Source: Paenisporosarcina sp. OV554
Lineage (GTDB): Bacteria > Bacillota > Bacilli > Bacillales_A > Planococcaceae
Assembly (NCBI RefSeq): GCF_003058165.1
Contig: NZ_QBUC01000011.1
Span: 1-64,000 of the forward strand
Reading direction: 5' to 3'
DNA: 64,000 nucleotides
In this document: positions 44,258-53,536 of the stretch, piece by piece
Numbering within the stretch: position 1 is the stretch's first letter
Layout of the letters: each line of letters begins with the position of its first letter
Program-made: the position numbers and the translations under genes
Notes under the pieces: model-generated
Seen by the model: only the letters and a program-made list of their open reading frames with translations
The model's database searches: none
Told to the model about the DNA's origin: nothing

Positions 44258-47200
44258 TTACCTCCTACTTACGCTTGTTTCCAATTCTTTCAGTCCTTCG
44301 TGTTGCTTCACTACTTTTAAAACGTGGTGGAACATGGCTTTTTGTGATTCACCGTGTGCTTTTTGTGTAAACATATCCACGCTTCCGACAATCATCAGAA
44401 GTTCACGAGCTCTAGAGAGTGCAACGTTCAATCGTCGGTAATCTTTCAAGAAACCAATGTTTCCGTCAGGCTGAAGATGATTACGTACGAAGCTCAAGAT
44501 AATAACGTCCATCTCCATCCCCTGGAATTTGTCGACAGTACCCGTTCTGCAATGTAGATGTGGCAGGTCCAGTTCTTGACTGAGCAAGCGATTTACTTTC
44601 TTCACTTGTTCCCCGTAAAAACTGATGATGCCCACTTTTTTCTTCACATTTGCGTCCAAGCGACCTTCTTGTTTCGCCATTGCTGTAGCCTGGTTCAAAT
44701 CGAGCAACAATTCACGGGTTTTCTTCAGCTCCGCTGCATTGAAAAAGCTTCGGCTATGTTGTTCCCGCTCCTCTAAGAAGCCTCGCTCATTCGGCATGTC
44801 ATACCACAAAATATGTTGCCCCCGTTTGAACAATTTCCCGTCAAGCAAGTGGTCTCGGTCTTTATTTGAATTAACTAGACCGCACTCGAGTCCATAATTT
44901 TTCTCACGGTAAAAAGGATTAATCGTTTCCATGATGTGTTCATGCATTCGATATTGAATACGAAGCGTCGTCTTGCTGTCGTCAGGTAAATCTTTAAACA
45001 AACGTTCAAAAATCGATTCTTTCAAGATTGATTTCAATTCGGCTTTTTCTGCTGGATCTTCCATATCCTCCAACAATTCATCCATCGTATCCTGCCCAAC
45101 TAAAGGAGGCAATTGATGATGGTCGCCCACCAAAATGATTTTCTTCCCTTTTAACATCGGCAGTAATAATTCAGGTGGCGTCGCTTTTGATACCTCATCA
45201 ATTATGACTACGTCAAAATCGGGATACTGGTTCACAAAATCTTTACTGGCTGAAATCGAACATGTTACACCAATCACATTCGCGTACTGGATATACAACT
45301 TCTTAATTTCGTCTAAATCGTAAGCCGTTGATTCACCAAGCATTTCTTGCCATTCCAAACGAATGTCGTTCGATACACTCAGGAAGGTTTCTTTTCTCTT
45401 TAACTCATTTAATTGCAAAGAGGTTTGTTCATGCGTCGATTTAACTTTGATTAATAAAGCTTCCACGTCGATTTGGGCGATTACTTCTAAATCAGCCACT
45501 TCCTTAACGAAAGCCGTTTGTTTCATCTGTTCATCAGCAATCTTTTGCTTGATATCATCAATCGTATTCTGGAATTGGGTCATTTCGTGCGTTCGTTTTT
45601 GCACAACTGCTTGCTGCACGGAAGTTGCTTGAACTAAACCTTCCACGTAGCTTTCTTCTGTCCCCATCTGCTCAAGTTCAAGCTCTTTTTCTGCTAAAAC
45701 CTTTTCCACTTCAACCATAGATGTTAACCCATCTTTAATAGCAGACATTTCGCCAAGAGTCTTTTCAAAAGAAGAAATCACATCGTCTAGTTCCTTAAGT
45801 TGTGGGGTTAATAAAGAAATCTCGGCATCTATTTCTTGCTGATATTTCACCAATGCTTGTCCAACAACATCTTTCAACTTTTCAAAAGTAGTTTTAATTT
45901 CGTCCTTTATTTGCTCATTGCCTTTTTCTTGTGCATCGCGCCTTTTTGATACCTCTGATCTCGACACTTTTAGAACCATCATATGTTCATAAATAGTAGA
46001 TAGTTTTTGTCGATCAGCTTGATTTAAAGGTTCACGGAACCCGTTCATTTTTTTTGCATACTCCCGAAATGCATCCACCACTTTGTTCACATAAGGTGCC
46101 TCTAGTTTAGACCCTTCTAATGTTGGGAGCATCGAGATTTTCTTTGCTAACATCTTCATGTTATATTGATGCGCATTCAGCTGCTGTTCCGCATAGACAA
46201 TGGCTTTATTCAAAGTAACATCTACTTCGGAAAGTTTGCCTCCCGTTTGGTTAGCAGCTTGATAGTTCAAACGCAATCGGTCCATGTGATGTATAATCGA
46301 GCGGATTTCCGAAGCGCGTGTCCATGGTTCATTGCCAATCAAGGCTTGAAGGTCTGTTATTTTTTTAATGCTTGGGATTTGCTTGGTTATGTTTTGCAAA
46401 ATCATGTGCTTAGCTGAGAAGGTCTTTAGCTTATCCGCTATTTGTTGATGATCGGTTCTACTTTGTTGTAGAGATGTTTCCGTTTGTGCAAACGTCAACT
46501 GTTTCTGAAGTTCTCGGATCTCATCTTGAAGTCGAGTTTGTAGCTTTGCAAATTCACCGGATTCTGAAAAGAGAGATACTTGGCCTTGTAATCTCTCATA
46601 CCGACTTTGTGCATCTTCAAATAAATCCTTGCCCATGTCAAAATGAAAATCGACTTGGGCTTTTTTACGATTCAATTCTTGAACGTGAGACTGACTAGTA
46701 GTCAAATCGAGCTTAAGCTTACTTAGCTTTTCTTTCGCTTGAATCTTTTCGATTTTCTGCGATTCCAATTCCGCTATTTCAGTTTTCAAATTTTCTACTG
46801 TTTTTTCCGTTTCTTTAATAGAAACAAGTAGGTCCTGTCCCTCTTTTTCGAACTGACTTACATGTGTTTGAATTGAAGATAGTGTCTGCTGTTTCCAGTA
46901 AAGAGCGACTTTTTCTTCAACAAAACGTTGCCCCTCTTCCTCGATACTCTCGCTACGACCAATTCGTAAAATCCGAATGTCTTGATCTGTCAGCAGTTTC
47001 CCGAGTGCATTATCTACCGCCAAATTTGATTGTGACGCAACTAGCGTTTTTAACCCCATCTTCGCATGTTGATAGCAAATTTCAGAAATAACCGTGGTCT
47101 TCCCCGTTCCAGGAGGACCTTGAATGACATACAAATCTTGTGCAGCAATCGCACCTTCTACTGCTTGTCGTTGAAAATCATTGAGATTTTGCTTAAACGC

Positions 47201-48088
47201 TAAATCTTCTGGGACTTTCCCTTTTCGCACTGTCGGACGTTTCTCAAAAAGGAGTTTTTCTAGATTGGGATTGACAGCCCAGCCGTTTTCGAGACGTTTA
47301 AATCCATCTTTAAGACGATTGATTTGCGCCATTTCTGCTACATTATCGAAAGCGAGCTTGCCGTTAACCGGAACTCTCCATTTTCCTTCTCTCGCTTTTT
47401 CTTGAAGATCCTTACTGAGTTCCACATCGATTGTTCGCTTGCCCATTTGGACTTGCACGACATTCCCAAGGCTTTGGTTCGTCTCAACCAATTTAACCGC
47501 TGATTTTTTATAATACTTATCAAAACCGTTCGGCAGCTTTTGTAGCTCAAACGTTACTTTACGAAAATCCGGACTTGTCCGAGCGTTCCGAATCCCAATT
47601 TCAAGTCTTTCTACATCTGCATTTCGTTCCATCACACGCAAATACGATTCCCAACCGGAAATCCGCTTCTTTATGTACTCCGATCGATCGGATGCTATCG
47701 GTAAAGACTGAATGATTCTGTAAAGTGAGAGCGTCATTTCCGTTGACACTAAACCCTTCCGATCAAACGACATTTTCAACTGCATATGTCGATTATTTCC
47801 TAATTGCAAACGCTTCTTGGTCACATAGAAATGAGCGACTTCAAGTCCGTTTCCAATCCATTCGCACTCCATTACTGGGGTGCCTGAGACTACTTCTGAT
47901 TCTATATATAAAGAGACTCGTCGTTGATTCGCCTGACCATCTGTTAGACGTTCCATATGAACATCAAGAATAGGCGACACATTCAACAAGCTCGTTAATT
48001 CATCTGCCATTTTCGGTTTACTTTTCCTAAACCGGCTGCTCACGGACAAATTACACCGCGTCACATCTGTACTTTTCACCACATTCAC
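44258..48088 (-). CDS. Large SF1 (DNA2/NAM7, Upf1-like) helicase with a long internal coiled coil
   Basis: 1276 residues. An N-terminal ~300-residue region of unknown fold is followed by helicase motifs: DFQRQAVEGA (about 304), Walker A GPPGTGKTT (324-332), motif Ia KTLVASQSNLAVDNALGKL, then a ~500-residue Glu/Lys/Gln-rich coiled coil (about 400-935), Walker B DVVIIDEVSKATP (about 957), III LVGDHHQLPPLVG, IV RIQYRMHEHIM, V TVDKFQGMEMDVIIL, VI RRLNVALSRAREL (about 1222). All motifs are intact, so an active 5'-3' DNA or RNA helicase is expected. The coiled coil inserted between motifs Ia and II is exceptionally long. GTG start with AGGAG upstream. First gene of a two-gene operon. It could act in repair, RNA quality control or phage defence. 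Confidence 0.88.
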   Translation of the reverse strand: MNVVKSTDVTRCNLSVSSRFRKSKPKMADELTSLLNVSPILDVHMERLTDGQANQRRVSLYIESEVVSGTPVMECEWIGNGLEVAHFYVTKKRLQLGNNRHMQLKMSFDRKGLVSTEMTLSLYRIIQSLPIASDRSEYIKKRISGWESYLRVMERNADVERLEIGIRNARTSPDFRKVTFELQKLPNGFDKYYKKSAVKLVETNQSLGNVVQVQMGKRTIDVELSKDLQEKAREGKWRVPVNGKLAFDNVAEMAQINRLKDGFKRLENGWAVNPNLEKLLFEKRPTVRKGKVPEDLAFKQNLNDFQRQAVEGAIAAQDLYVIQGPPGTGKTTVISEICYQHAKMGLKTLVASQSNLAVDNALGKLLTDQDIRILRIGRSESIEEEGQRFVEEKVALYWKQQTLSSIQTHVSQFEKEGQDLLVSIKETEKTVENLKTEIAELESQKIEKIQAKEKLSKLKLDLTTSQSHVQELNRKKAQVDFHFDMGKDLFEDAQSRYERLQGQVSLFSESGEFAKLQTRLQDEIRELQKQLTFAQTETSLQQSRTDHQQIADKLKTFSAKHMILQNITKQIPSIKKITDLQALIGNEPWTRASEIRSIIHHMDRLRLNYQAANQTGGKLSEVDVTLNKAIVYAEQQLNAHQYNMKMLAKKISMLPTLEGSKLEAPYVNKVVDAFREYAKKMNGFREPLNQADRQKLSTIYEHMMVLKVSRSEVSKRRDAQEKGNEQIKDEIKTTFEKLKDVVGQALVKYQQEIDAEISLLTPQLKELDDVISSFEKTLGEMSAIKDGLTSMVEVEKVLAEKELELEQMGTEESYVEGLVQATSVQQAVVQKRTHEMTQFQNTIDDIKQKIADEQMKQTAFVKEVADLEVIAQIDVEALLIKVKSTHEQTSLQLNELKRKETFLSVSNDIRLEWQEMLGESTAYDLDEIKKLYIQYANVIGVTCSISASKDFVNQYPDFDVVIIDEVSKATPPELLLPMLKGKKIILVGDHHQLPPLVGQDTMDELLEDMEDPAEKAELKSILKESIFERLFKDLPDDSKTTLRIQYRMHEHIMETINPFYREKNYGLECGLVNSNKDRDHLLDGKLFKRGQHILWYDMPNERGFLEEREQHSRSFFNAAELKKTRELLLDLNQATAMAKQEGRLDANVKKKVGIISFYGEQVKKVNRLLSQELDLPHLHCRTGTVDKFQGMEMDVIILSFVRNHLQPDGNIGFLKDYRRLNVALSRARELLMIVGSVDMFTQKAHGESQKAMFHHVLKVVKQHEGLKELETSVSRR

Positions 48089-48440
48089 TGCCTTACAACT
48101 CCTAACCCGTCCAAAACCATATCTTCCTATTGTAAAGGATTGCCGCCTTCAAATCGACCACTCATCCACAAACTTTTTTGTCAGTTTTGGGAAATAATGA
48201 ATCGTCGCCTCCTTACACCGAGAGTTGCGGCTGAAATTGCTCTCTATTCTTTTAAAAGCTTTATTACTGCTTTTGGCTCCAGCCAAGAGCCTTTTCTGTT
48301 GGTGACATCCTGTCTTTAATATTTCACTATTACTACTTAAGTCGTAATTTTTACAACTAAGCTTTTAAGGTCATTTGAAGATGGTGCAGCTTCAGCCGAA
48401 ATATCGTTTATAGGCGGACACTTCGACCAGGCTGCATCGA
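48089..48440. other. Intergenic region upstream of the helicase
   Basis: No gene. A small hairpin GGCTC/GAGCC followed by TTTT on the plus strand (48275-48295) may be a weak terminator; the helicase promoter should lie here but was not identified. Confidence 0.4.
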
Positions 48441-48524
48441 TTCCAACTTGGTATTCATTTTTTCCAACTTGGCTCCCCATTTTTCCAACTTGGCGCTTAT
48501 ATTTTCCAACTGAGCAATCGCTCA
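48441..48524. repeat. 21-bp tandem repeat array (array E, 4 units)
   Basis: TTCCAACTTGG-led units begin at 48441, 48462, 48483 and 48504, exactly 21 bp apart. On the minus strand the unit reads CCAAGTTGGAAAAATG, related to arrays D and F. It directly abuts the broken 5' end of a phosphodiesterase gene. Confidence 0.85.
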
Positions 48525-48539
48525 CCAAAAATTCCATCA

Positions 48540-49220
48540 GATAAACCTCAATTCGCAGTATTTCATGACTGGATACTCGATTGTCGAACAAACGTCAAAG
48601 GAATGATAGTCGATTACACAATGGATGAACTGAAAAAAATTGATATTGGCTATGGTTATACAGCTGATAATGGGAAAACATTTCCCTTCCGTGGAAAAGG
48701 TATAGGTCTCATGCCTTCACTGAACGAAGCATTAAGCCAGTTTCCAGATCAATTATTTTTGATTCATATCAAAAGCGATGACCCGAAAGAGGGAGAGCAA
48801 CTGGCTGATTTCCTTTCGACGCTTTCAAATGATCGACTAGAGCAACTAACCGTCTATGGTGGTGATCAACCAATCGCCACCTTAAAGAATCGTTTGCCAA
48901 ATTTACGCGTCATGTCGATGGAAACGTTAAAAAGCTGCCTACTACCCTATATTGGCATTGGCTGGACTGGAGTGATGCCTGAGGAGTGTAAACATACCGA
49001 AGTGCATATCCCTGAAAAATATGCTCCTTGGATTTGGGGTTGGCCCGATAAACTTTCGAATCGAATGGATGCGGTCGATACAAGGGTTATTTTAGTTGCA
49101 GGTGATGGTAATTGGTCAGAAGGGTTTGATTCAGAAGAAGATTTTAAAAGATTACCCACAAATTATTCTGGTGGAATATGGACAAATCGAATCGATCGTA
49201 TTGCACCTTTAGTGAAATAG
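48540..49220 (+). pseudogene. Glycerophosphodiester phosphodiesterase family gene, 5' truncated
   Basis: The frame is open from at least 48549 with QFAVFHDWILDCRTN and continues past ATG 48603 as DYTMDELKKIDIGYGYTADN, PSLNEALSQFPDQLFLIHIK and GWPDKLSNRMDAVDT to TAG 49220. The part encoding the signal peptide, the HRG...PENT motif and the first metal-binding E-x-D is missing, and array E lies at the junction. ATG 48603 has no good ribosome binding site. The product would lack essential active-site residues, so I call it a pseudogene. Confidence 0.8.
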
Positions 49221-49300
49221 ACTGCAAGTTACCTTAATTAACGCATTCCATAGGAGTGAACCGCTGTTCTTTTTGATTAAATGTAAAATAGGGGAAACAC

Positions 49301-49338
49301 AAAAAGACCGCTGAAGAAGTAAATTCAGCCGCCTTTTT
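49301..49338 (-). terminator. Terminator between the phosphodiesterase remnant and a convergent gene
   Basis: AAAAAGaCCGCTGAA pairs with TTCAGCcGcCTTTTT; usable in both directions. Confidence 0.7.
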
Positions 49339-49356
49339 CTTATATTAATTTATTAC

Positions 49357-49770
49357 CTACTTCTTATAAATTTCTTTATAGGCAATGACTTGTAACGCCA
49401 ACATTTCTTCATCTGTTAGTTTCTCATTCAGAACCTGTAATACTTCATCTTTAGATGCTGTTCCATTTTGAACTTGTGACTGAACTTCTTGGAGTTTGGT
49501 GATGCCCACCTTTTTGATAAGGACACGTGTAGCTTCTCCTTTAGATGTAAATGGCAAAGTGCTTTCATCTGCGGACTCCGCTTCTTTAATCATCCTTGAT
49601 AATTCTGGATCACTTTCTATATAGGCCTTTAAGTCATTTATTTGTCCACTATTCTCAAGTTCAGTTGAAGCTGAATCTAGAAGTTTATCCGAGGCGACAT
49701 TAGTTCCAAAATAATAAATACCATAACCAATTGCTCCTAAAATCACAATTGTTATAAATAATTTCTTCAT
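49357..49770 (-). CDS. Hypothetical membrane-anchored protein
   Basis: 137 residues: one N-terminal membrane helix (about 4-25) and a mostly helical, acidic extracytoplasmic part. No family recognised. AAAGGGAG before the start; terminator behind it. Probably a real, monocistronic gene. Confidence 0.65.
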   Translation of the reverse strand: MKKLFITIVILGAIGYGIYYFGTNVASDKLLDSASTELENSGQINDLKAYIESDPELSRMIKEAESADESTLPFTSKGEATRVLIKKVGITKLQEVQSQVQNGTASKDEVLQVLNEKLTDEEMLALQVIAYKEIYKK

Positions 49771-49905
49771 CTTCTCACTCCCTTTATCGGTGCATTATAT
49801 AATAGACGTTTGGGAGAGGAAATGGTCACAGAAATCGGCATTTATTTGATCAACCAATTTTTTCCACATCAATAAGGGATTGATATTTCACATTTTTTAG
49901 CCAAG

Positions 49906-49931
49906 AAAAAAGGAGCAATTTGCTCCTTTTT
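49906..49931 (-). terminator. Intrinsic terminator of the small lipoprotein gene
   Basis: AAAAAGGAGCAA/TTGCTCCTTTTT immediately after the stop codon, then TTTCTTGG on the minus strand. Confidence 0.8.
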
Positions 49932-49936
49932 CCTAC

Positions 49937-50104
49937 TTACTCATCGCTTTCTTTATTCTTGTTTGCATCATCTATATCGTCATTTTCTTCGCCGTCATCA
50001 ATACCATTATCTTGGTCCACTCCATCGCCACAACCTGCTAAACCACCAAATAGTAATCCGCCAACAATACCACTAGCTAGTAATGCCTTTTTATAATCTG
50101 CCAT
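49937..50104 (-). CDS. Small acidic lipoprotein
   Basis: 55 residues: a lipoprotein-type signal with lipobox LAGC (KALLASGIVGGLLFGGLAGC) and a mature part of about 30 residues that is mostly Asp, Glu and Asn. ATG 50104 lies 9 nt after AGGAGG; another ATG six bases upstream is too close to it. No function known. Confidence 0.65.
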   Translation of the reverse strand: MADYKKALLASGIVGGLLFGGLAGCGDGVDQDNGIDDGEENDDIDDANKNKESDE

Positions 50105-50332
50105 GTTCATGTTCCTCCTTTAATGTGTTTAGAATATGTCTTGCGTTCTTATTGAATTTTACCCCTTATAAAATGGATATAAACATAAATTTCTGAATAT
50201 TGATTCGGCGACTATTAGAGGCAATCCGTTTTGTAAGTAGGAGCCTTACGAAAGTATCGGAAATAACATCAACTTATCTATCATATAATTTGTTAGACTA
50301 ATGATTTTGCATTCCATCGTTGGAGGAATTAC
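50105..50332. other. Divergent intergenic region
   Basis: Holds promoters for the small lipoprotein and the phosphodiesterase lipoprotein presumably; none could be assigned firmly. Confidence 0.35.
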
Positions 50333-51238
50333 ATGAAAATAATGAAGTTTTTGATAATCCTTTTATTCATTTGTGGGTGTACCCCACAACAATCAAAACC
50401 ACAACCTCAAACTATTCCACCAACTCCTTTGCCAGAAAATGGTTTTCTGATCATAGGTCATCGTGGCGCTTCAGCTTATGCAGCAGGGCACACTCTGGCT
50501 GCTTATGAAATGGCTGTTCTAATGGGTGCGGACTATATTGAAATTGATTTACAAATGACCAAAGATGGAAAACTTGTTGCTTTACACGACTCGGTAGTCA
50601 CGCTACATAATGCTCAACAAGCTGTGGCTGATGTCACGTTTGACGAAATTCAACTTCTCTCACCTGGCAAAGAGTTCGATAAAAACCATTTATCATATAC
50701 GTTACCGAATTTTCTTGAGTTACGTATTGTTGATTTGTCGGAGATTCTTAATTACTTCGGGGACAGAGTCAATTACTACATTGAAATAAAATCGCCAAAA
50801 GTGTATCCGGGTATTGAAGAAGAACTGTTACGACAGCTACAGGAACATCAACTTCTTAATAGAGTTGACCCCATTCCAAAAGTGATTATCCAGTCCTTTA
50901 ACACAAAAAGCTTGCAAGAAATATTTGCTATGGAGCCATCCATTCCCTTAATTAAACTATATACCTTCGGCAAAAAAGCGCATCTTTCTAAAAAAGAACT
51001 TAAAGAACTGACCGAATATGCATCAGGCGTTGGCGTAAATGTTGAAGCGATTAATCGTAAATTCATCGATAAGATGCACAGCGAAAACTTGCTTGTTCAT
51101 CCTTATACCGTCAATGATGAAGAAACAATGCGTAGTCTTATGAACTATGACGTAAACGGCATTTTTACAGACCGACCTGATGTCGCACTTCGTGTGAGAA
51201 ATGAGAAAAACAATACGGATATTGAATTGTATCCTTAA
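50333..51238 (+). CDS. Glycerophosphodiester phosphodiesterase lipoprotein with altered PENT motif
   Basis: 301 residues. Lipobox CGC (about Cys16-17 region in LFICGCTPQQ), then the GDPD barrel: GHRGASAYAAGHTLAAYE, GADYIEIDLQMTKDGKLVALH and YYIEIKSPKVYPG. It would hydrolyse glycerophosphodiesters to glycerol 3-phosphate at the membrane surface. HRG, the E-x-D pair, the ALHD histidine and E-x-K are kept, but the usual P-E-N/H-T is A-G-H-T, losing a near-invariant Glu. Activity may be altered. Ribosome binding site TTGGAGG. Confidence 0.87.
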   Translation: MKIMKFLIILLFICGCTPQQSKPQPQTIPPTPLPENGFLIIGHRGASAYAAGHTLAAYEMAVLMGADYIEIDLQMTKDGKLVALHDSVVTLHNAQQAVADVTFDEIQLLSPGKEFDKNHLSYTLPNFLELRIVDLSEILNYFGDRVNYYIEIKSPKVYPGIEEELLRQLQEHQLLNRVDPIPKVIIQSFNTKSLQEIFAMEPSIPLIKLYTFGKKAHLSKKELKELTEYASGVGVNVEAINRKFIDKMHSENLLVHPYTVNDEETMRSLMNYDVNGIFTDRPDVALRVRNEKNNTDIELYP

Positions 51239-51290
51239 TGGTTTCCGGGTCGCTTAGGACCGCAAAACTTACTGCTCCACAACCTAAAGA

Positions 51291-51323
51291 AAGACGAGCT
51301 GTGACTAAGTCACAGCTCGTCTT
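51291..51323 (+). terminator. Intrinsic terminator of the phosphodiesterase gene
   Basis: AAGACGAGCTGTGACT and its inverse AGTCACAGCTCGTCTT, then TTG. Confidence 0.85.
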
Positions 51324-51631
51324 TTGTATTGCAATCCAATCATGATTTAAGCACTTTTTTCTTAACCCACTTGGAGCTTCTACCCTCCCTAACGTTTCAA
51401 TAACGCCTCAGTTAAGGGACAGTCATGTAAAACGATTTTAAAACACAAATGAAAAATTCACGTGAAATATGAAGATATGACTAACCATATCTTGGCTAGC
51501 GAGAAAGGATTGATGGCCGGGTTTTGGTTTATCTCTCAAACCCCTACCTGTTTCCAGTCGATTATGTCATGATTTTCCATTGCCCCATAAAGCTATTTCC
51601 CGATGGCAAAAACTTCTATGCGAATATAAGA
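51324..51631. other. Intergenic region
   Basis: No gene, repeat or clear regulatory site recognised. Confidence 0.35.
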
Positions 51632-51671
51632 AAGCACCGCCAATCGGATTGACAGTCGATTGGCGGTGCTT
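51632..51671 (-). terminator. Intrinsic terminator of the TetR gene
   Basis: AAGCACCGCCAATCG and its perfect inverse CGATTGGCGGTGCTT; TTTCTTAT follows on the minus strand. Confidence 0.75.
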
Positions 51672-51686
51672 CTATTTTCATTCACA

Positions 51687-52292
51687 TTACAAAAATCGGG
51701 AACTGTTCAATGGGTGTATAAGGAGGCGATTAACGTGCTTGACGATAATTGGAACGATTCGTTCTTTCGTCAGACGTTCCGGTGCAAACAGACAATGAAT
51801 GGCCAGTCCATCTACCAGCGCATACAATGTTTCGATTTCTTCCTGGAAATCAATTCCCGGTTTCAATCTTCCGTTTGCTTCAAGCACAGGGAGGAGTTGC
51901 TGGAGTGCCTGCAAAATCCCATCATCCCCCTCGAATTTATGGCGGAACTGGACATTGGCGATGAAGTGGAACCAAACCGTCATTTCGAGGCGGGACTGGT
52001 CATCCAAAGGAATAATTTCCAAAAAGAAATGAACAAGCAACTCATCCATAGGCATGTCTTGTGCAAACTTCTTCTCAAGCCGTTCCGTCACTCTTTCTTT
52101 CACCAGCTCCATCGAATAACTCAACAGTTCTTCCTGAGAAGAAAAATAATGGCGCAAAGAGCCTAACGACAGATTGGCTTCCTCGGCAATCGATCGGACA
52201 GTTGTCCCTTCAATCCCTTTCTTCATAATCAATTCCCACGTGGCTTCTGCAATAATTTGTCTGCGTTCTTCGTGATTCACTTGTTTTGGCAT
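51687..52292 (-). CDS. TetR family transcriptional regulator
   Basis: 201 residues. N-terminal helix-turn-helix with GTTVRSIAEEANLSLGSLRH, then an all-helical ligand domain. The start is ATG 52292: the -10 box TATAAT ends only 6 nt before it, so the transcript is probably leaderless and upstream in-frame codons are outside the message. Divergent from a membrane protein gene with shared promoter region, the standard layout for local repression. Confidence 0.88.
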   Translation of the reverse strand: MPKQVNHEERRQIIAEATWELIMKKGIEGTTVRSIAEEANLSLGSLRHYFSSQEELLSYSMELVKERVTERLEKKFAQDMPMDELLVHFFLEIIPLDDQSRLEMTVWFHFIANVQFRHKFEGDDGILQALQQLLPVLEANGRLKPGIDFQEEIETLYALVDGLAIHCLFAPERLTKERIVPIIVKHVNRLLIHPLNSSRFL

Positions 52293-52298
52293 AGGTTC

Positions 52299-52370
52299 AT
52301 TATAGCGACTAATATACAAGCATACAATCTAAATAGAACACTTGTATTAAATAAAACACGGTGGTATATT
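52299..52370. promoter_or_regulatory. Divergent promoters of the TetR and membrane protein genes
   Basis: Minus strand: -35 TTGTAT (52322-52327), 17 bp, -10 TATAAT (52299-52304). Plus strand: -35 TTGTAT (52342-52347), 17 bp, -10 TATATT (52365-52370). ATACAAG and CTTGTAT half sites facing each other between them may be the TetR operator. Confidence 0.65.
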
Positions 52371-52413
52371 TTAATTAATACAAACGTACTAAATAAAAAA
52401 TGGAGGTGCACAC

Positions 52414-52959
52414 ATGAATGGAATTGCTTGGGCTATTGTCATCTGTGAAATTTTATTTTGGGTCTTCATTGTCAGTGGTCTTGCCGCTCGATATATAGGA
52501 AAAAGAGAAAAACTCGGTTTTGCCCTATTAGCAATGACACCTTTGGTTGATTTAGCTTTACTTGGATTGACAGGTTACGACTTATACAAGGGTTCGACTG
52601 CCACGATGGCCCACGGAATTGCCGCTATCTACATCGGCGTTTCCATCGCTTACGGTAAATCGATGATTCGCTGGGCTGATGATCAGTTTTGTTTTTATAT
52701 CCTCAAAACGAGGGAAAAGCCCGCCAAAAAGACGGGAATGGCTTTTGCTAAACAAGATTTCCTCAATTGGCTAAGACATCTTTTCGCCTTTATGATCGGC
52801 GCTGGTTTATTGTTTGTTTTAACAATATGGGTTGGAGATGCCGAAAGAACGGAAGCTTTCCAACAAATTCTTCGCGTATGGGCGCTTGTACTCGGCCTTG
52901 ATTTGCTCATCACATTGAGCTACTTTATCTGGCCACGCCCAGCAAGACATACTACTTAA
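52414..52959 (+). CDS. Membrane protein controlled by a divergent TetR regulator
   Basis: 181 residues with four or five hydrophobic helices and a basic loop (KTREKPAKKTGMAFAKQDFL). It looks like a widespread Bacillales hypothetical membrane protein; no function known. GGAGGTG precedes the start. Likely repressed by the adjacent TetR protein. Confidence 0.75.
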   Translation: MNGIAWAIVICEILFWVFIVSGLAARYIGKREKLGFALLAMTPLVDLALLGLTGYDLYKGSTATMAHGIAAIYIGVSIAYGKSMIRWADDQFCFYILKTREKPAKKTGMAFAKQDFLNWLRHLFAFMIGAGLLFVLTIWVGDAERTEAFQQILRVWALVLGLDLLITLSYFIWPRPARHTT

Positions 52960-53027
52960 CTCTGGAAGTATTAAGACCATTGAGAACTAGGAATCGTACT
53001 GACGAGTATGATTCAACCTAAAAGATG

Positions 53028-53066
53028 AAAGAGACGTTCAATTAACCTCTAATTGAATGTCTCTTT
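53028..53066 (+). terminator. Intrinsic terminator of the membrane protein gene
   Basis: AAAGAGACGTTCAATT/AATTGAATGTCTCTTT arms (one mismatch), then TTTG. Confidence 0.88.
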
Positions 53067-53295
53067 TTTGTTGATTTATCTAAGTTCACGAATGTCTTCT
53101 TACTTTTTAGGGTAATCGACCATTTATTGACTGATTTATTTTCACCAATAAAAAAGGTGTTTTTAGTGTCATCTTTTATCTACCGAGCATATAACTATTG
53201 AATGTGGTCAAAATTGAAATACAGTTTTCTTTAAATGGACATTTAATAAACTGATCATATTTGCAAGAAAAAATACTTTAGAAAAGGGTGAGTAC
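53067..53295. other. Intergenic region
   Basis: AT-rich; only a minor hairpin CACC/GGTG with T5 (near 53140-53163). Should hold the promoter of the small gene downstream. Confidence 0.35.
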
Positions 53296-53487
53296 ATGAT
53301 TAATCATTTTGAAATGCAGAAAATAATCGAAGCGAAAAAAATGGAGATAGATCTCCGAATCCAACAACAGTCTTCTTATCGTCAAATAGATAAAAACAAT
53401 GCAAAATTGACTCTGTTTGAACTGTTCAAGAAAATTTTCAGCAATCGAAAAGATAGCAAAAAAGACGAATATTGTGAAAACTGCTAA
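53296..53487 (+). CDS. Small hypothetical protein
   Basis: 63 residues, highly charged, helical, ending in EYCENC. AAAAGGGTGAG before ATG and a strong hairpin after the stop suggest a real gene. No family recognised. Confidence 0.5.
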   Translation: MINHFEMQKIIEAKKMEIDLRIQQQSSYRQIDKNNAKLTLFELFKKIFSNRKDSKKDEYCENC

Positions 53488-53505
53488 AAGCGAAAGGATG
53501 ACAAA

Positions 53506-53534
53506 GGAGGAAAGTGACCAAGTCACTTCCCTCC
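53506..53534. terminator. Hairpin terminator between convergent sequences
   Basis: GGAGGAAAGTGAC/GTCACTTCCCTCC arms (one mismatch); modest T-tracts on both sides. Confidence 0.6.
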
Positions 53535-53536
53535 TC

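Noticed and set aside
48337-48591. Minus-strand open frame across array E with a QVGK-type heptad
   Set aside because: No ribosome binding site, no homology, explained by the repeat period.
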